NCBI GenBank assembly: GCA_036654795.1
Contig: JAVVRI010000060.1
Span: forward strand, 1 to 16,712
Length of the DNA stretch: 16,712 nucleotides
Source of the DNA: JAVVRI01 sp036654795
GTDB taxonomy: Bacteria; Bacteroidota; Bacteroidia; Bacteroidales; Tannerellaceae
Direction of reading: 5' to 3'
Within the stretch, counting starts at the first letter, position 1; each line of letters starts with the position of its first letter. Shown piece after piece: positions 1-5,216 of this stretch. Below the pieces are notes generated by a model. That model did no database searches, was not told the origin of the DNA, and saw only the letters and a list, made by a program, of their open reading frames with translations. The position numbers were made by a program, and so were the translations under genes.

Positions 1-62
1 CATAACTATTTGTAAAACAAGAAAGAACAATCAATAAGGGGCAAAGTTGGGTTAAATATAAT

Positions 63-92
63 GCGCACCTGTTTACTTCTATTCGGGTGCGC
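63..92 (+). promoter_or_regulatory. Leader hairpin upstream of the 63-aa gene
   Basis: GCGCACC (63-69) and GGTGCGC (86-92) form a perfect 7-bp stem, extendable by a T-G wobble at 70/85, around a loop of about 14-16 nt. It ends 15 nt before the ATG of the next gene, so it lies in or just before that gene's 5' leader. No T-run follows, so it is not a plain terminator. Its function is unknown. Confidence 0.45.
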
Positions 93-107
93 TAAAAACT
101 TCGGATT

Positions 108-299
108 ATGAAAACAGACAAAAACGGTTGCAGCACCTGCAAAGTAGGCAAAGAACAGTACGAAGCATTTACTCACAGAGGTAAGACGTACTACGAATAC
201 GATTACAGACATATAGATGGCAAGCTATTCACCTGTGTCAAGCCAACCATCGAAGAGTGTAGAGCAAAAAGAGATGAATGGTTAAGTTTACGACAATGA
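108..299 (+). CDS. Small DUF3873-like protein of an integrative element
   Basis: This is a 63-aa protein with four cysteines: a CxxC pair at 8 and 11, then 43 and 51. Its centre is aromatic (YYEYDYRH at about 28-35) and its C-terminus is charged and probably helical, ending EWLSLRQ. The pattern resembles the DUF3873 family, which I recall as small proteins of unknown function on Bacteroides conjugative elements; that assignment is from memory. The ATG at 108 follows AT-rich DNA with no Shine-Dalgarno sequence, which is normal for Bacteroidales. The stop codon lies in an 8-bp inverted repeat (290-311). The gene sits upstream of a tRNA-like gene and an ASCH gene on the same strand, which suggests shared accessory cargo. 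The paired cysteines could bind a metal, but nothing shows that they do. Confidence 0.7.
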   Translation: MKTDKNGCSTCKVGKEQYEAFTHRGKTYYEYDYRHIDGKLFTCVKPTIEECRAKRDEWLSLRQ

Positions 300-311
300 A
301 TCGATTGTCGT
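290..311. promoter_or_regulatory. Inverted repeat across a stop codon
   Basis: ACGACAAT (290-297) and ATTGTCGT (304-311) form a perfect 8-bp inverted repeat with a 6-nt loop. The left arm runs into the TGA stop (297-299) of the 63-aa gene. No T-run follows, so an operator or an RNA processing stem is as likely as a terminator. It lies about 25 nt upstream of the first of two -7 boxes that precede the tRNA-like gene. Confidence 0.4.
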
Positions 312-335
312 GTATGGCAGCTGAAAATATTTACT

Positions 336-361
336 TATCTTTGAATACGGTTGTATCTTTG
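336..361 (+). promoter_or_regulatory. Two -7 boxes upstream of the tRNA-like gene
   Basis: The sequence TATCTTTG, an exact match to the Bacteroidetes -7 consensus TAnnTTTG, occurs twice, at 336-343 and 354-361. The second ends 9 nt before the first base of the tRNA-like gene, so transcription would begin almost at its 5' end. The matching -33 regions are only partial (TTTA or TTAC, and TATG). The placement suggests the tRNA-like gene has its own promoter, which may also serve the ASCH gene downstream. Confidence 0.5.
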
Positions 362-370
362 AGATGCAAT

Positions 371-444
371 CGCGGGGTGGAGTGGTTGGTTAGCTCGTTT
401 GCTTGACTTGCAAAAGGTCGCAGGATCGTAGCCTGCTCCCGCAA
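371..444 (+). tRNA. Non-canonical tRNA-like gene, anticodon GAC (Val by anticodon)
   Basis: All four arms fold. The acceptor CGCGGGG/TCCCGCA has a C1xA72 mismatch and A73. The D-arm is GAGT/GCTC with a loop holding GG. The anticodon stem TTTGC/GCAAA is perfect, with loop TTGACTT (403-409) and anticodon GAC at 405-407. The variable loop has 5 nt, and the T-stem GCAGG/CCTGC is perfect. The genomic 3' end reads CTA rather than CCA. C1xA72 and the A11-U24 pair are bacterial initiator tRNA hallmarks, but the three G:C pairs of an initiator anticodon stem are absent (T-A, G-C, C-G at 29-31/39-41). A35, C36 and A73, the main valyl-tRNA synthetase determinants, are present. Oddities are G at 14, T at 37, and A54/T58 in the T-loop instead of T54/A58. 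It could be a functional element-borne tRNA, a tRNA-shaped regulatory RNA or a decaying gene. Confidence 0.6.
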
Positions 445-465
445 CTAATTTTTAAACACGCGATT

Positions 466-849
466 ATGAAAGTATTAGATTTAATTATTAAGCAAAAGTA
501 CTTTGATGCCATCATGGCAGGCAAAAAGGTTCAAGAATTCAGAGAGGTAAGACCTACCACCATCAAAAAGTACTTGCAGCTGGACGAAGAAGGGTTTGAG
601 ATAGAGGATGAAAAAGGTAACGCAAAGCCTATTGAGTACGATGCTATTCGTTTTTTCGTTGGTTACAACAAAGGCAGAGATTCGGCATTAGTAGAGGTCA
701 CCTCTTCTTTTTGCGAAATATTCGTTGATGAGAATGACGAACCAATAGAGTACGAGTACGAAGGTGAAATATGGGTATCTGAACAGATGGTTTACAATTT
801 AGGTAAGATATTAGAGCACAATATCAGAGACAAGTTGAACAAAGATTAA
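466..849 (+). CDS. ASCH-domain protein
   Basis: This is a 127-aa protein. Its N-terminus carries the ASCH pattern: a beta strand (VLDLIIKQ), the KYFDAIMAGKK segment (11-21) and then E24-x-R26. ASCH domains have a PUA-like fold and are thought to bind RNA; some members, such as YqfB, are amidohydrolases. The residues after GKK here (VQEFR) do not match the YqfB KTITIR motif as I recall it, so that activity is not supported. The C-terminal half is acidic (EYEYEGE at about 95-101). I start it at the ATG at 466. An upstream in-frame TTG at 403 lies inside the tRNA anticodon loop and is implausible as a start. The ATG is 21 nt after the tRNA-like gene, so the two may share a transcript, and an RNA-related role is plausible but unproven. 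Confidence 0.75.
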   Translation: MKVLDLIIKQKYFDAIMAGKKVQEFREVRPTTIKKYLQLDEEGFEIEDEKGNAKPIEYDAIRFFVGYNKGRDSALVEVTSSFCEIFVDENDEPIEYEYEGEIWVSEQMVYNLGKILEHNIRDKLNKD

Positions 850-868
850 TGCTAAAAAATAAACAGAT

Positions 869-1027
869 ATGGCGCGTAAACAGACATTAAAGGGTCGTAT
901 TGCGGGGGCAACAAAGTCTTATATGGGCAATACCGGAAGACACCAACTTGTGCCTGGCAATAAGATGGGTAGTCACAACCAGGTATATTGCCAAGTGCGC
1001 AAAGGACTTGGTCTGAGTGCAGGATAA
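869..1027 (+). CDS. 52-aa highly basic hypothetical protein
   Basis: This short reading frame starts MARKQTLKGR at an ATG 19 nt after the ASCH stop and ends LGLSAG-TAA. It has nine Lys/Arg, two His and no Asp or Glu, plus one Cys at 41. It is rich in Gly and polar residues and has no hydrophobic stretch long enough for a membrane segment. That composition suits a nucleic-acid- or ribosome-binding peptide, but I do not recognise the family. Support for it being a gene is the AT-rich leader before the ATG, the tight spacing behind the ASCH gene, the non-random composition and the terminator hairpin about 50 nt after its stop. It could still be a chance reading frame. Confidence 0.55.
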   Translation: MARKQTLKGRIAGATKSYMGNTGRHQLVPGNKMGSHNQVYCQVRKGLGLSAG

Positions 1028-1075
1028 TTGAAAAAAATTAAGCTGAGTCAGTAAAATCAATCAAGCAAACCATGT

Positions 1076-1113
1076 AGTAAACCTCGTTCGGGCAAAATCG
1101 AACGAGGTTTACT
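1076..1113 (+). terminator. Strong hairpin terminator closing the accessory gene cluster
   Basis: AGTAAACCTCGTTCG (1076-1090) pairs perfectly over 15 bp with 1099-1113 around the 8-nt loop GGCAAAAT. A moderately T-rich stretch (GTTTTGTTCC) follows on the + strand. It lies 48 nt after the 52-aa gene and is well placed to end the accessory transcription unit. Confidence 0.7.
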
Positions 1114-1292
1114 GTTTTGTTCCTTTGGGAAGGATTCATTGGTTCTGCTTGATTTTATTTATCCTAAATTTGACCGAATAGTATGCGTATTTATATACTT
1201 TATCAATGGATTAGAGCACATAGAACGATACATTAATAGGGCAAAATAAGGTACCCAAAAATTGAATAATCTCTTGCCACTGCCAATAAATT

Positions 1293-1536
1293 ATCCATTT
1301 TGTGATAAATTGGGCGCAGGTCCAGATCCGTTTTTAAACAACGGAACGTACTTTCTACATTTCTGATTGTATTATACGAGTTCCAAAGTATCTCTTCCGT
1401 ATTCTGTAAGAGAGTAATGGTTGATGAAGCCTACGTTGAGTATAGTGCGATGACAGACACGGTCATCGAGATTACGATAACTCTCCACCAGGCGATAATA
1501 GACATCTCGTTTACCAGTGGCGGGGCGTGAGGACAT
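1293..1536 (-). pseudogene. Internally deleted, frameshifted IS transposase remnant (IS1634/IS4-type)
   Basis: The minus strand starts at an ATG (1536) with MSSRPATGKRDVYY and continues RLVESYRN..RVCHRTILNVGFI, the usual N-terminus of an IS1634/IS4-type DDE transposase. That frame stops at 1372. A frame shifted by one base, from about 1379, then encodes SYNTIRNVESTFRCLKTDLD followed by LRPIYHKMD. This is the C-terminal region of the same family, including the E of the DDE triad in NVESTF. The few hundred residues normally between the two parts, including the DD part of the active site, are missing. The short join (about NHYSLTEYGRDTLEL) matches neither part and vaguely resembles the end of an HxlR-type regulator. 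Homology ends at HKMD. This is a dead insertion-sequence scar, identified from remembered motifs. Confidence 0.65.
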
Positions 1537-1662
1537 CTTGAAAAAGATGCAGCAAAGGTCGTGATAATCGTAAAAATAAACAATACCCTCAGTGTACTAC
1601 AAATGAATTCGAAAAGGGACTTTTGCGCAATGTGGGTTAAGCGGTTGCATATCTCACACGCG

Positions 1663-1736
1663 ATGCCTACCTTATTCACATGTGATGCCTATCTGAATGA
1701 AAAGAGATCGGCGTCACATGTGAATAAGGTAGGCAT
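1663..1736. repeat. 74-bp near-perfect hairpin next to the GH3 gene
   Basis: The outer arms, 1663-1685 and 1714-1736, are a perfect 23-bp inverted repeat. Pairing continues inward through 1686-1694 and 1705-1713 with one wobble and one mismatch, giving a 32-bp stem and a 10-nt loop. Each arm contains the 10-bp palindrome TCACATGTGA. The GATGCCTA(C/T)CT motif recurs as a direct repeat at 1662 and 1685. A T-rich run (TTAGTTTTTT) follows on the + strand. The hairpin lies 18 bp past the GH3 stop. It may be a small mobile-element relic (MITE-like) or a terminator. Confidence 0.7.
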
Positions 1737-1754
1737 TAGTTTTTTATGGATTTT

Positions 1755-3269
1755 CTACTTTCGGTTTAGTTCCAACAACTCCTCGATGTAAGTGCGGTCG
1801 TTGCTTAGGCGAGGTATTTTGTGCTGGCCGCCCAGTTTACCTTTGCCACGAAGCCATTCGTAGAAAGTGCCGGGACGGGAGGTGATAATCTTGAGCGGCT
1901 GAAGGGATATCTCTTTGTAACGCTTCGCTTCGTAATCGGAATTGAGTCCTTGCAAGGTCTTGTCCAGCAGCGAGGCAAATGCTTCGAGCGATGGGGGCAT
2001 CTTCTCGAACTCGACGAACCACTGGTGGAGCCCCTTCGCCTTGTCGAGCATAAAGAGCGGGGCGGCGGTATATTCTTTCACCTTTGCGCCTGTCTGGCGG
2101 CAGGTGTAGCTGATCGCCTTGTCGGCGTTGTTTACCATTAGCTCCTCGCCAAAGGCGTTTATAAAGTGTTTGGTGCGACCGGAAATCACAAACTTGTGCG
2201 GGAAGAGGGAGGTGAATCGCACCGTGTCTCCAATCTGATAACGCCACAAGCCTCCGGAGGTAGTAATCACCATAGCATAGTTTTTACCTGTTTCTACCGA
2301 TTCGAGGGGTAGGATGGTGGGGTTCTCCCGCCCAACCTCGTCGATGGGGATGAACTCATAAAAGATGCCATAATCCGTCATCAGTAACATGCTGCTGTCT
2401 TCCGGGTCATCCTGAATGCCAAAGAAGCCTTCAGATGCGTTATAAGTCTCCATGTAGTGCATCGTGTCGGTAGGAATCAGCGCCCGGTACTGGTCGCGGT
2501 AAGGTTCGAAACTGATACCTCCGTGAAAGAAGACTTCCAGGTTAGGCCATACGTCCGTCAGATACTCGCGCCCCGTCTTCTGCAACACTGCCTTAATCAG
2601 CACCAGCATCCAGGAAGGGACGCCAGAGAGGTTGTTTACGTCCTTGCTCCAAGTACTCTCCACAATCGCTTTGATCTTACTTTCCCATTCGTCCATCAGG
2701 ATGATGCGTTTTTCGGGTACACGGATCAGATTGACCAGTGGGTTCAGGTTCTGTAGCAAGACGGCAGAAAGGTCTCCGCTGTAGCTATTTTTGTTTAATG
2801 CTGATGGACTGTAGCTGCCACCCAAAATCAATCCTTTGCTGGCGAAGAAGCGGCTTTGCGGGTTGTTGCGAAGGTAAAGGGCGACTGTGTCTATCGCCCC
2901 ACGATAGTGACAACCCTTCAGAATGTCGGGCGTGACAGGCAGAAATTTGCTTTTATCGTTTGTGGTTCCACTACTTTTGGCGTACCATCTGACTGCCGCA
3001 GGCCAGAGAATGTTCCTTTCTCCTTGAATCATTCGAGCTACAAAAGGCTTAATGTCCTCATACGTTTGGATGGGCAGGCGTTGATGGAACATTTTGTAAT
3101 CTTTTATTGCTCGGAAATTATATTTCAGTCCCCATTCCGTATTGCGTGCTTTATTCAAAAGGAAAAGAAGCTCCTTGTGCTGAATAACATCTGCTATCCG
3201 CCCAAACGATTCTATCTCTTTCTGCCGCGGACGGAAGAAGAGGGAAATGGTCTTTGTTAAAATCTCCAT
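1755..3269 (-). CDS. GH3 auxin-responsive-promoter family protein (acyl-adenylase fold)
   Basis: This 504-aa protein belongs to the GH3 branch of the ANL adenylate-forming superfamily. Plant GH3 enzymes join acids to amino acids through acyl-AMP; the substrate of bacterial versions is unknown to me. Visible motifs are the phosphate-binding loop KSSGTTNDKSK (98-108), the YNASEGFFG segment (276-284), YQIGDTVRF (344-352) and the hinge-like GRTKHFINAFGEE (364-376) before the small C-terminal domain. No signal peptide or membrane segment is seen, so it is probably cytosolic. I start it at the ATG at 3269. A longer frame from a TTG at 3281 would add four residues and would lie almost at the predicted transcription start. 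It is transcribed away from pfkA with no close partner, so the context does not reveal its role. Length and motif order are typical and it looks intact. Confidence 0.85.
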   Translation of the reverse strand: MEILTKTISLFFRPRQKEIESFGRIADVIQHKELLFLLNKARNTEWGLKYNFRAIKDYKMFHQRLPIQTYEDIKPFVARMIQGERNILWPAAVRWYAKSSGTTNDKSKFLPVTPDILKGCHYRGAIDTVALYLRNNPQSRFFASKGLILGGSYSPSALNKNSYSGDLSAVLLQNLNPLVNLIRVPEKRIILMDEWESKIKAIVESTWSKDVNNLSGVPSWMLVLIKAVLQKTGREYLTDVWPNLEVFFHGGISFEPYRDQYRALIPTDTMHYMETYNASEGFFGIQDDPEDSSMLLMTDYGIFYEFIPIDEVGRENPTILPLESVETGKNYAMVITTSGGLWRYQIGDTVRFTSLFPHKFVISGRTKHFINAFGEELMVNNADKAISYTCRQTGAKVKEYTAAPLFMLDKAKGLHQWFVEFEKMPPSLEAFASLLDKTLQGLNSDYEAKRYKEISLQPLKIITSRPGTFYEWLRGKGKLGGQHKIPRLSNDRTYIEELLELNRK

Positions 3270-3294
3270 GTTCTCACCCAATTGTATTGACTTG

Positions 3295-3302
3295 CAAATG
3301 TA
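3295..3302 (-). promoter_or_regulatory. Candidate -7 box for the GH3-like gene
   Basis: The minus strand reads TACATTTG, matching TAnnTTTG exactly, 25 nt upstream of the chosen ATG at 3269. No good TTTG is found at the usual -33 distance. Confidence 0.4.
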
Positions 3303-3321
3303 GGCATTCTCTTTTTATTTA

Positions 3322-3329
3322 TATCTTTG
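3322..3329 (+). promoter_or_regulatory. Candidate -7 box for pfkA
   Basis: TATCTTTG on the + strand matches TAnnTTTG and lies 24 nt before the pfkA ATG, so the leader would be short. The -33 match is poor. It is divergent from and close to the GH3 -7 box. Confidence 0.45.
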
Positions 3330-3353
3330 CCGTGTACTTAATTAAGCATAACG

Positions 3354-4379
3354 ATGAAAATAGGGATTCTTTCTTCTGGCGGCGATTGCCCCGGTATCAA
3401 TGCAACCATCCGTGGCGTTGGTAAAACGGCCATGATGCACTATGGTATGGAGGTGATCGGCATCCACAGTGGTTTTGTAGGACTATTAAACAAAGACATC
3501 CAGACGTTCGACGAACGCAGCCTTTCCGGTATACTTAATCTCGGAGGAACAATCCTTGGCACTTCTCGCGAGAAGCCTTTTCGCAAGTTGCTGGCTTCGG
3601 GTGATAGTGAGAAGCCGCATCTTATTAAACAAAATTACGAGGAGTTGGGACTGGACTGCCTAGTCTGTATCGGTGGAAACGGCACGCAGAAGACGGCCAA
3701 CCTGCTTTCAGGACTGGGGCTGAACGTCATAGGTGTACCTAAAACGATTGATAATGACATTTGGGGTACGGATATTACCTTCGGATTTAACACGGCCGTA
3801 AATATTGCTACCGAAGCGATAGACCGCCTGCATTCCACCGCTAGTTCGCACAAACGCGTTATGGTGGTAGAGGTAATGGGCCATCACGCCGGATGGATCG
3901 CCCTCTATGCCGGCATGGCGGGCGGTGCGGACGTCATACTACTCCCTGAGCTGAATTACGACATAGACAAGGTGAATGACGTCATCCTAGACCGTGCGCA
4001 TCGTGGCAAGCCTTATTCTATTGTTGTGGTGGCCGAAGGAGTGGCCTGCAAAGAGAACAAACGGCCGGCGGACTACATCACCCGTGCCATCGAAGCTGCC
4101 ACTGGCATCGAGTCGCGCGAGACGGTACTGGGCTACATTCAGCGCGGTGGTAATCCTTCGCCATTCGACCGTAACTTGGCTACCCGTTTGGGTGGACACG
4201 CCACGGAGTTAATAGCCAACCATCAGTTTGGCCGTATGGTTTGTATGAGGGGGGACACGGTAGAGTCTGTTCCGTTGGCAGAAATTGCCGGGAAATTAAA
4301 ACTAGTCACGCCGGAGCATGATCTGATTGTACAAGGGGAACGTATGGGAGTGTCTTTCGGACACGGACTAAATCTTTAA
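3354..4379 (+). CDS. pfkA: 6-phosphofructokinase
   Basis: This 341-aa protein phosphorylates fructose 6-phosphate in glycolysis. Motifs in order are the N-terminal GGDCPGINA (9-17), LGTSR (68-72), GGNGT (107-111), PKTIDND (129-135) with the catalytic base at D133, MGHHAGWIA (175-183), AEG (227-229) and YIQRGGNPSP (261-270). The position after GGN is Gly, as in ATP-using enzymes; PPi-using enzymes usually have Asp there. Lys130 (PKTIDND) replaces the Gly of E. coli-type enzymes and occurs in PPi-type and some ATP-type members. Asn109 replaces the usual Asp of GGDGS, a residue linked to Mg binding. ATP is therefore the likely phosphoryl donor, but this is not certain. The gene is monocistronic and its stop overlaps the rnc stop on the other strand. 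Confidence 0.93.
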   Translation: MKIGILSSGGDCPGINATIRGVGKTAMMHYGMEVIGIHSGFVGLLNKDIQTFDERSLSGILNLGGTILGTSREKPFRKLLASGDSEKPHLIKQNYEELGLDCLVCIGGNGTQKTANLLSGLGLNVIGVPKTIDNDIWGTDITFGFNTAVNIATEAIDRLHSTASSHKRVMVVEVMGHHAGWIALYAGMAGGADVILLPELNYDIDKVNDVILDRAHRGKPYSIVVVAEGVACKENKRPADYITRAIEAATGIESRETVLGYIQRGGNPSPFDRNLATRLGGHATELIANHQFGRMVCMRGDTVESVPLAEIAGKLKLVTPEHDLIVQGERMGVSFGHGLNL

Positions 4380-5215
4380 GCCTCGGGGGACATGGCTTCT
4401 ATAGGAAGTTCGCTGAATATATGTTCAGCGGTATTTTCCTCGGTCTTTTTCTTCTTTAAGTCGGAGATGAACCGCTGGAATTGGTGGTCGCTCCGCAGTT
4501 TTATGATGGCCATCTTGGCAGCGCTCTGTTGCGACTCTATCTTGGAGTAGCCGGTGCCAAGGCCTATTTGTGTGTCGGAGATGTAGATACCGCTTTGGAA
4601 GATAGGGTTTCCATCTTTGTCGGTATAGTTTTTTATCAAGTCGAATGTTATTTCCATCTTGTTTTTTTGGCTCCATTCGATGAGGCTCGATTTGAAGTTC
4701 ATTTCCATAAGTGCCAGATTGTCGATGTTGATGCATCTATTCATTATCACGTTTTCTACAAACGCATAGCAATCCTTAAATCCTTTGTCCAAGTAAATGG
4801 CGCCCACCAAAGCCTCGAGTGCATTCCCGTATAGGTGTTTGTTATGTGAAGTTAATTTGACGGAGTAGACAACCATTTTATCCAGTCCCAACTCGATGGC
4901 GACACGATTTAACGTATCACGCTGCACGATCTTAGCGCGGGTGCTCGTCAGGAAACCTTCTTTTTTGTTTTGGAAATGTTTGTATAAGATGTCGGCCACG
5001 ATGGCATCCAGAAGGGCATCGCCTAGAAATTCAAGCCGTTCATTGTTCACCCATTTGCCGTTACCCCCTTCTATGGAGGATGATTTGTGGAGAAAGGCTT
5101 GTTCATATAGATGGACATTCTCAGGATAGAAGCCCAGGATCTTATATAAAGAAGAATAAGGCTCCTTATTCTTCTTATTAAGAAGCCTTATCCTTTTGTA
5201 TAATTGTGCAAACAC
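4376..5215 (-). CDS. rnc: Ribonuclease III
   Basis: This is a 279-aa double-strand-specific endoribonuclease, used in rRNA and mRNA processing. The catalytic domain (about 20-165) carries the signature NERLEFLGDA (58-67, with E59, E62 and D66), then EGFLTSTRA (86-94) and NALEALVGAIYLD (131-143, with E134). A dsRNA-binding domain follows (about 173-241), ending SQQSAAKMAI. A lysine-rich tail of about 35 residues makes it longer than the E. coli enzyme (226 aa). Asn131 sits where E. coli has the metal-site Asp114; I suspect a lineage trait but cannot check. It is the last gene of acpP-fabF-rnc, starting 1 nt after the fabF stop. Its own stop overlaps the pfkA stop tail-to-tail by 4 bp, and no separate hairpin terminator is seen there. 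Confidence 0.93.
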   Translation of the reverse strand: MFAQLYKRIRLLNKKNKEPYSSLYKILGFYPENVHLYEQAFLHKSSSIEGGNGKWVNNERLEFLGDALLDAIVADILYKHFQNKKEGFLTSTRAKIVQRDTLNRVAIELGLDKMVVYSVKLTSHNKHLYGNALEALVGAIYLDKGFKDCYAFVENVIMNRCINIDNLALMEMNFKSSLIEWSQKNKMEITFDLIKNYTDKDGNPIFQSGIYISDTQIGLGTGYSKIESQQSAAKMAIIKLRSDHQFQRFISDLKKKKTEENTAEHIFSELPIEAMSPEA

Positions 5216-5216
5216 G

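Larger units (their letters stand above)
1114..1754. other. Gene-poor scar region between accessory DNA and the chromosomal core
   Basis: This stretch of about 640 bp has no intact gene. It contains a transposase remnant on the minus strand (1293-1536) and a long hairpin (1663-1736). I recognise nothing in 1114-1292 or 1537-1662; the short open frames there overlap these features or run antisense into the GH3 gene and have no coding character. No integrase gene or clear attachment-site duplication is visible inside the window. Confidence 0.6.

Noticed and set aside
403..465. N-terminal extension of the ASCH gene from a TTG at 403
   Set aside because: The TTG lies in the anticodon loop of the tRNA-like gene, and the added 21 residues show no conserved character; the ATG at 466 starts exactly at the ASCH core.
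1431..1679. 82-aa open frame on the minus strand
   Set aside because: It is out of frame with the recognisable transposase remnant that covers the same DNA and has no coding features of its own.
1561..1791. 76-aa open frame on the + strand
   Set aside because: It runs through the long hairpin and ends antisense inside the GH3 gene, with no family resemblance.
3270..3281. GH3-like gene starting at the TTG at 3281
   Set aside because: It adds only four residues and would begin almost at the predicted transcription start; the ATG at 3269 gives the usual family N-terminus.
4370..4385. Dedicated terminator between pfkA and rnc
   Set aside because: The stop codons overlap and no stem with a T-run is visible around the junction; termination must occur inside the opposing gene or by another mechanism.
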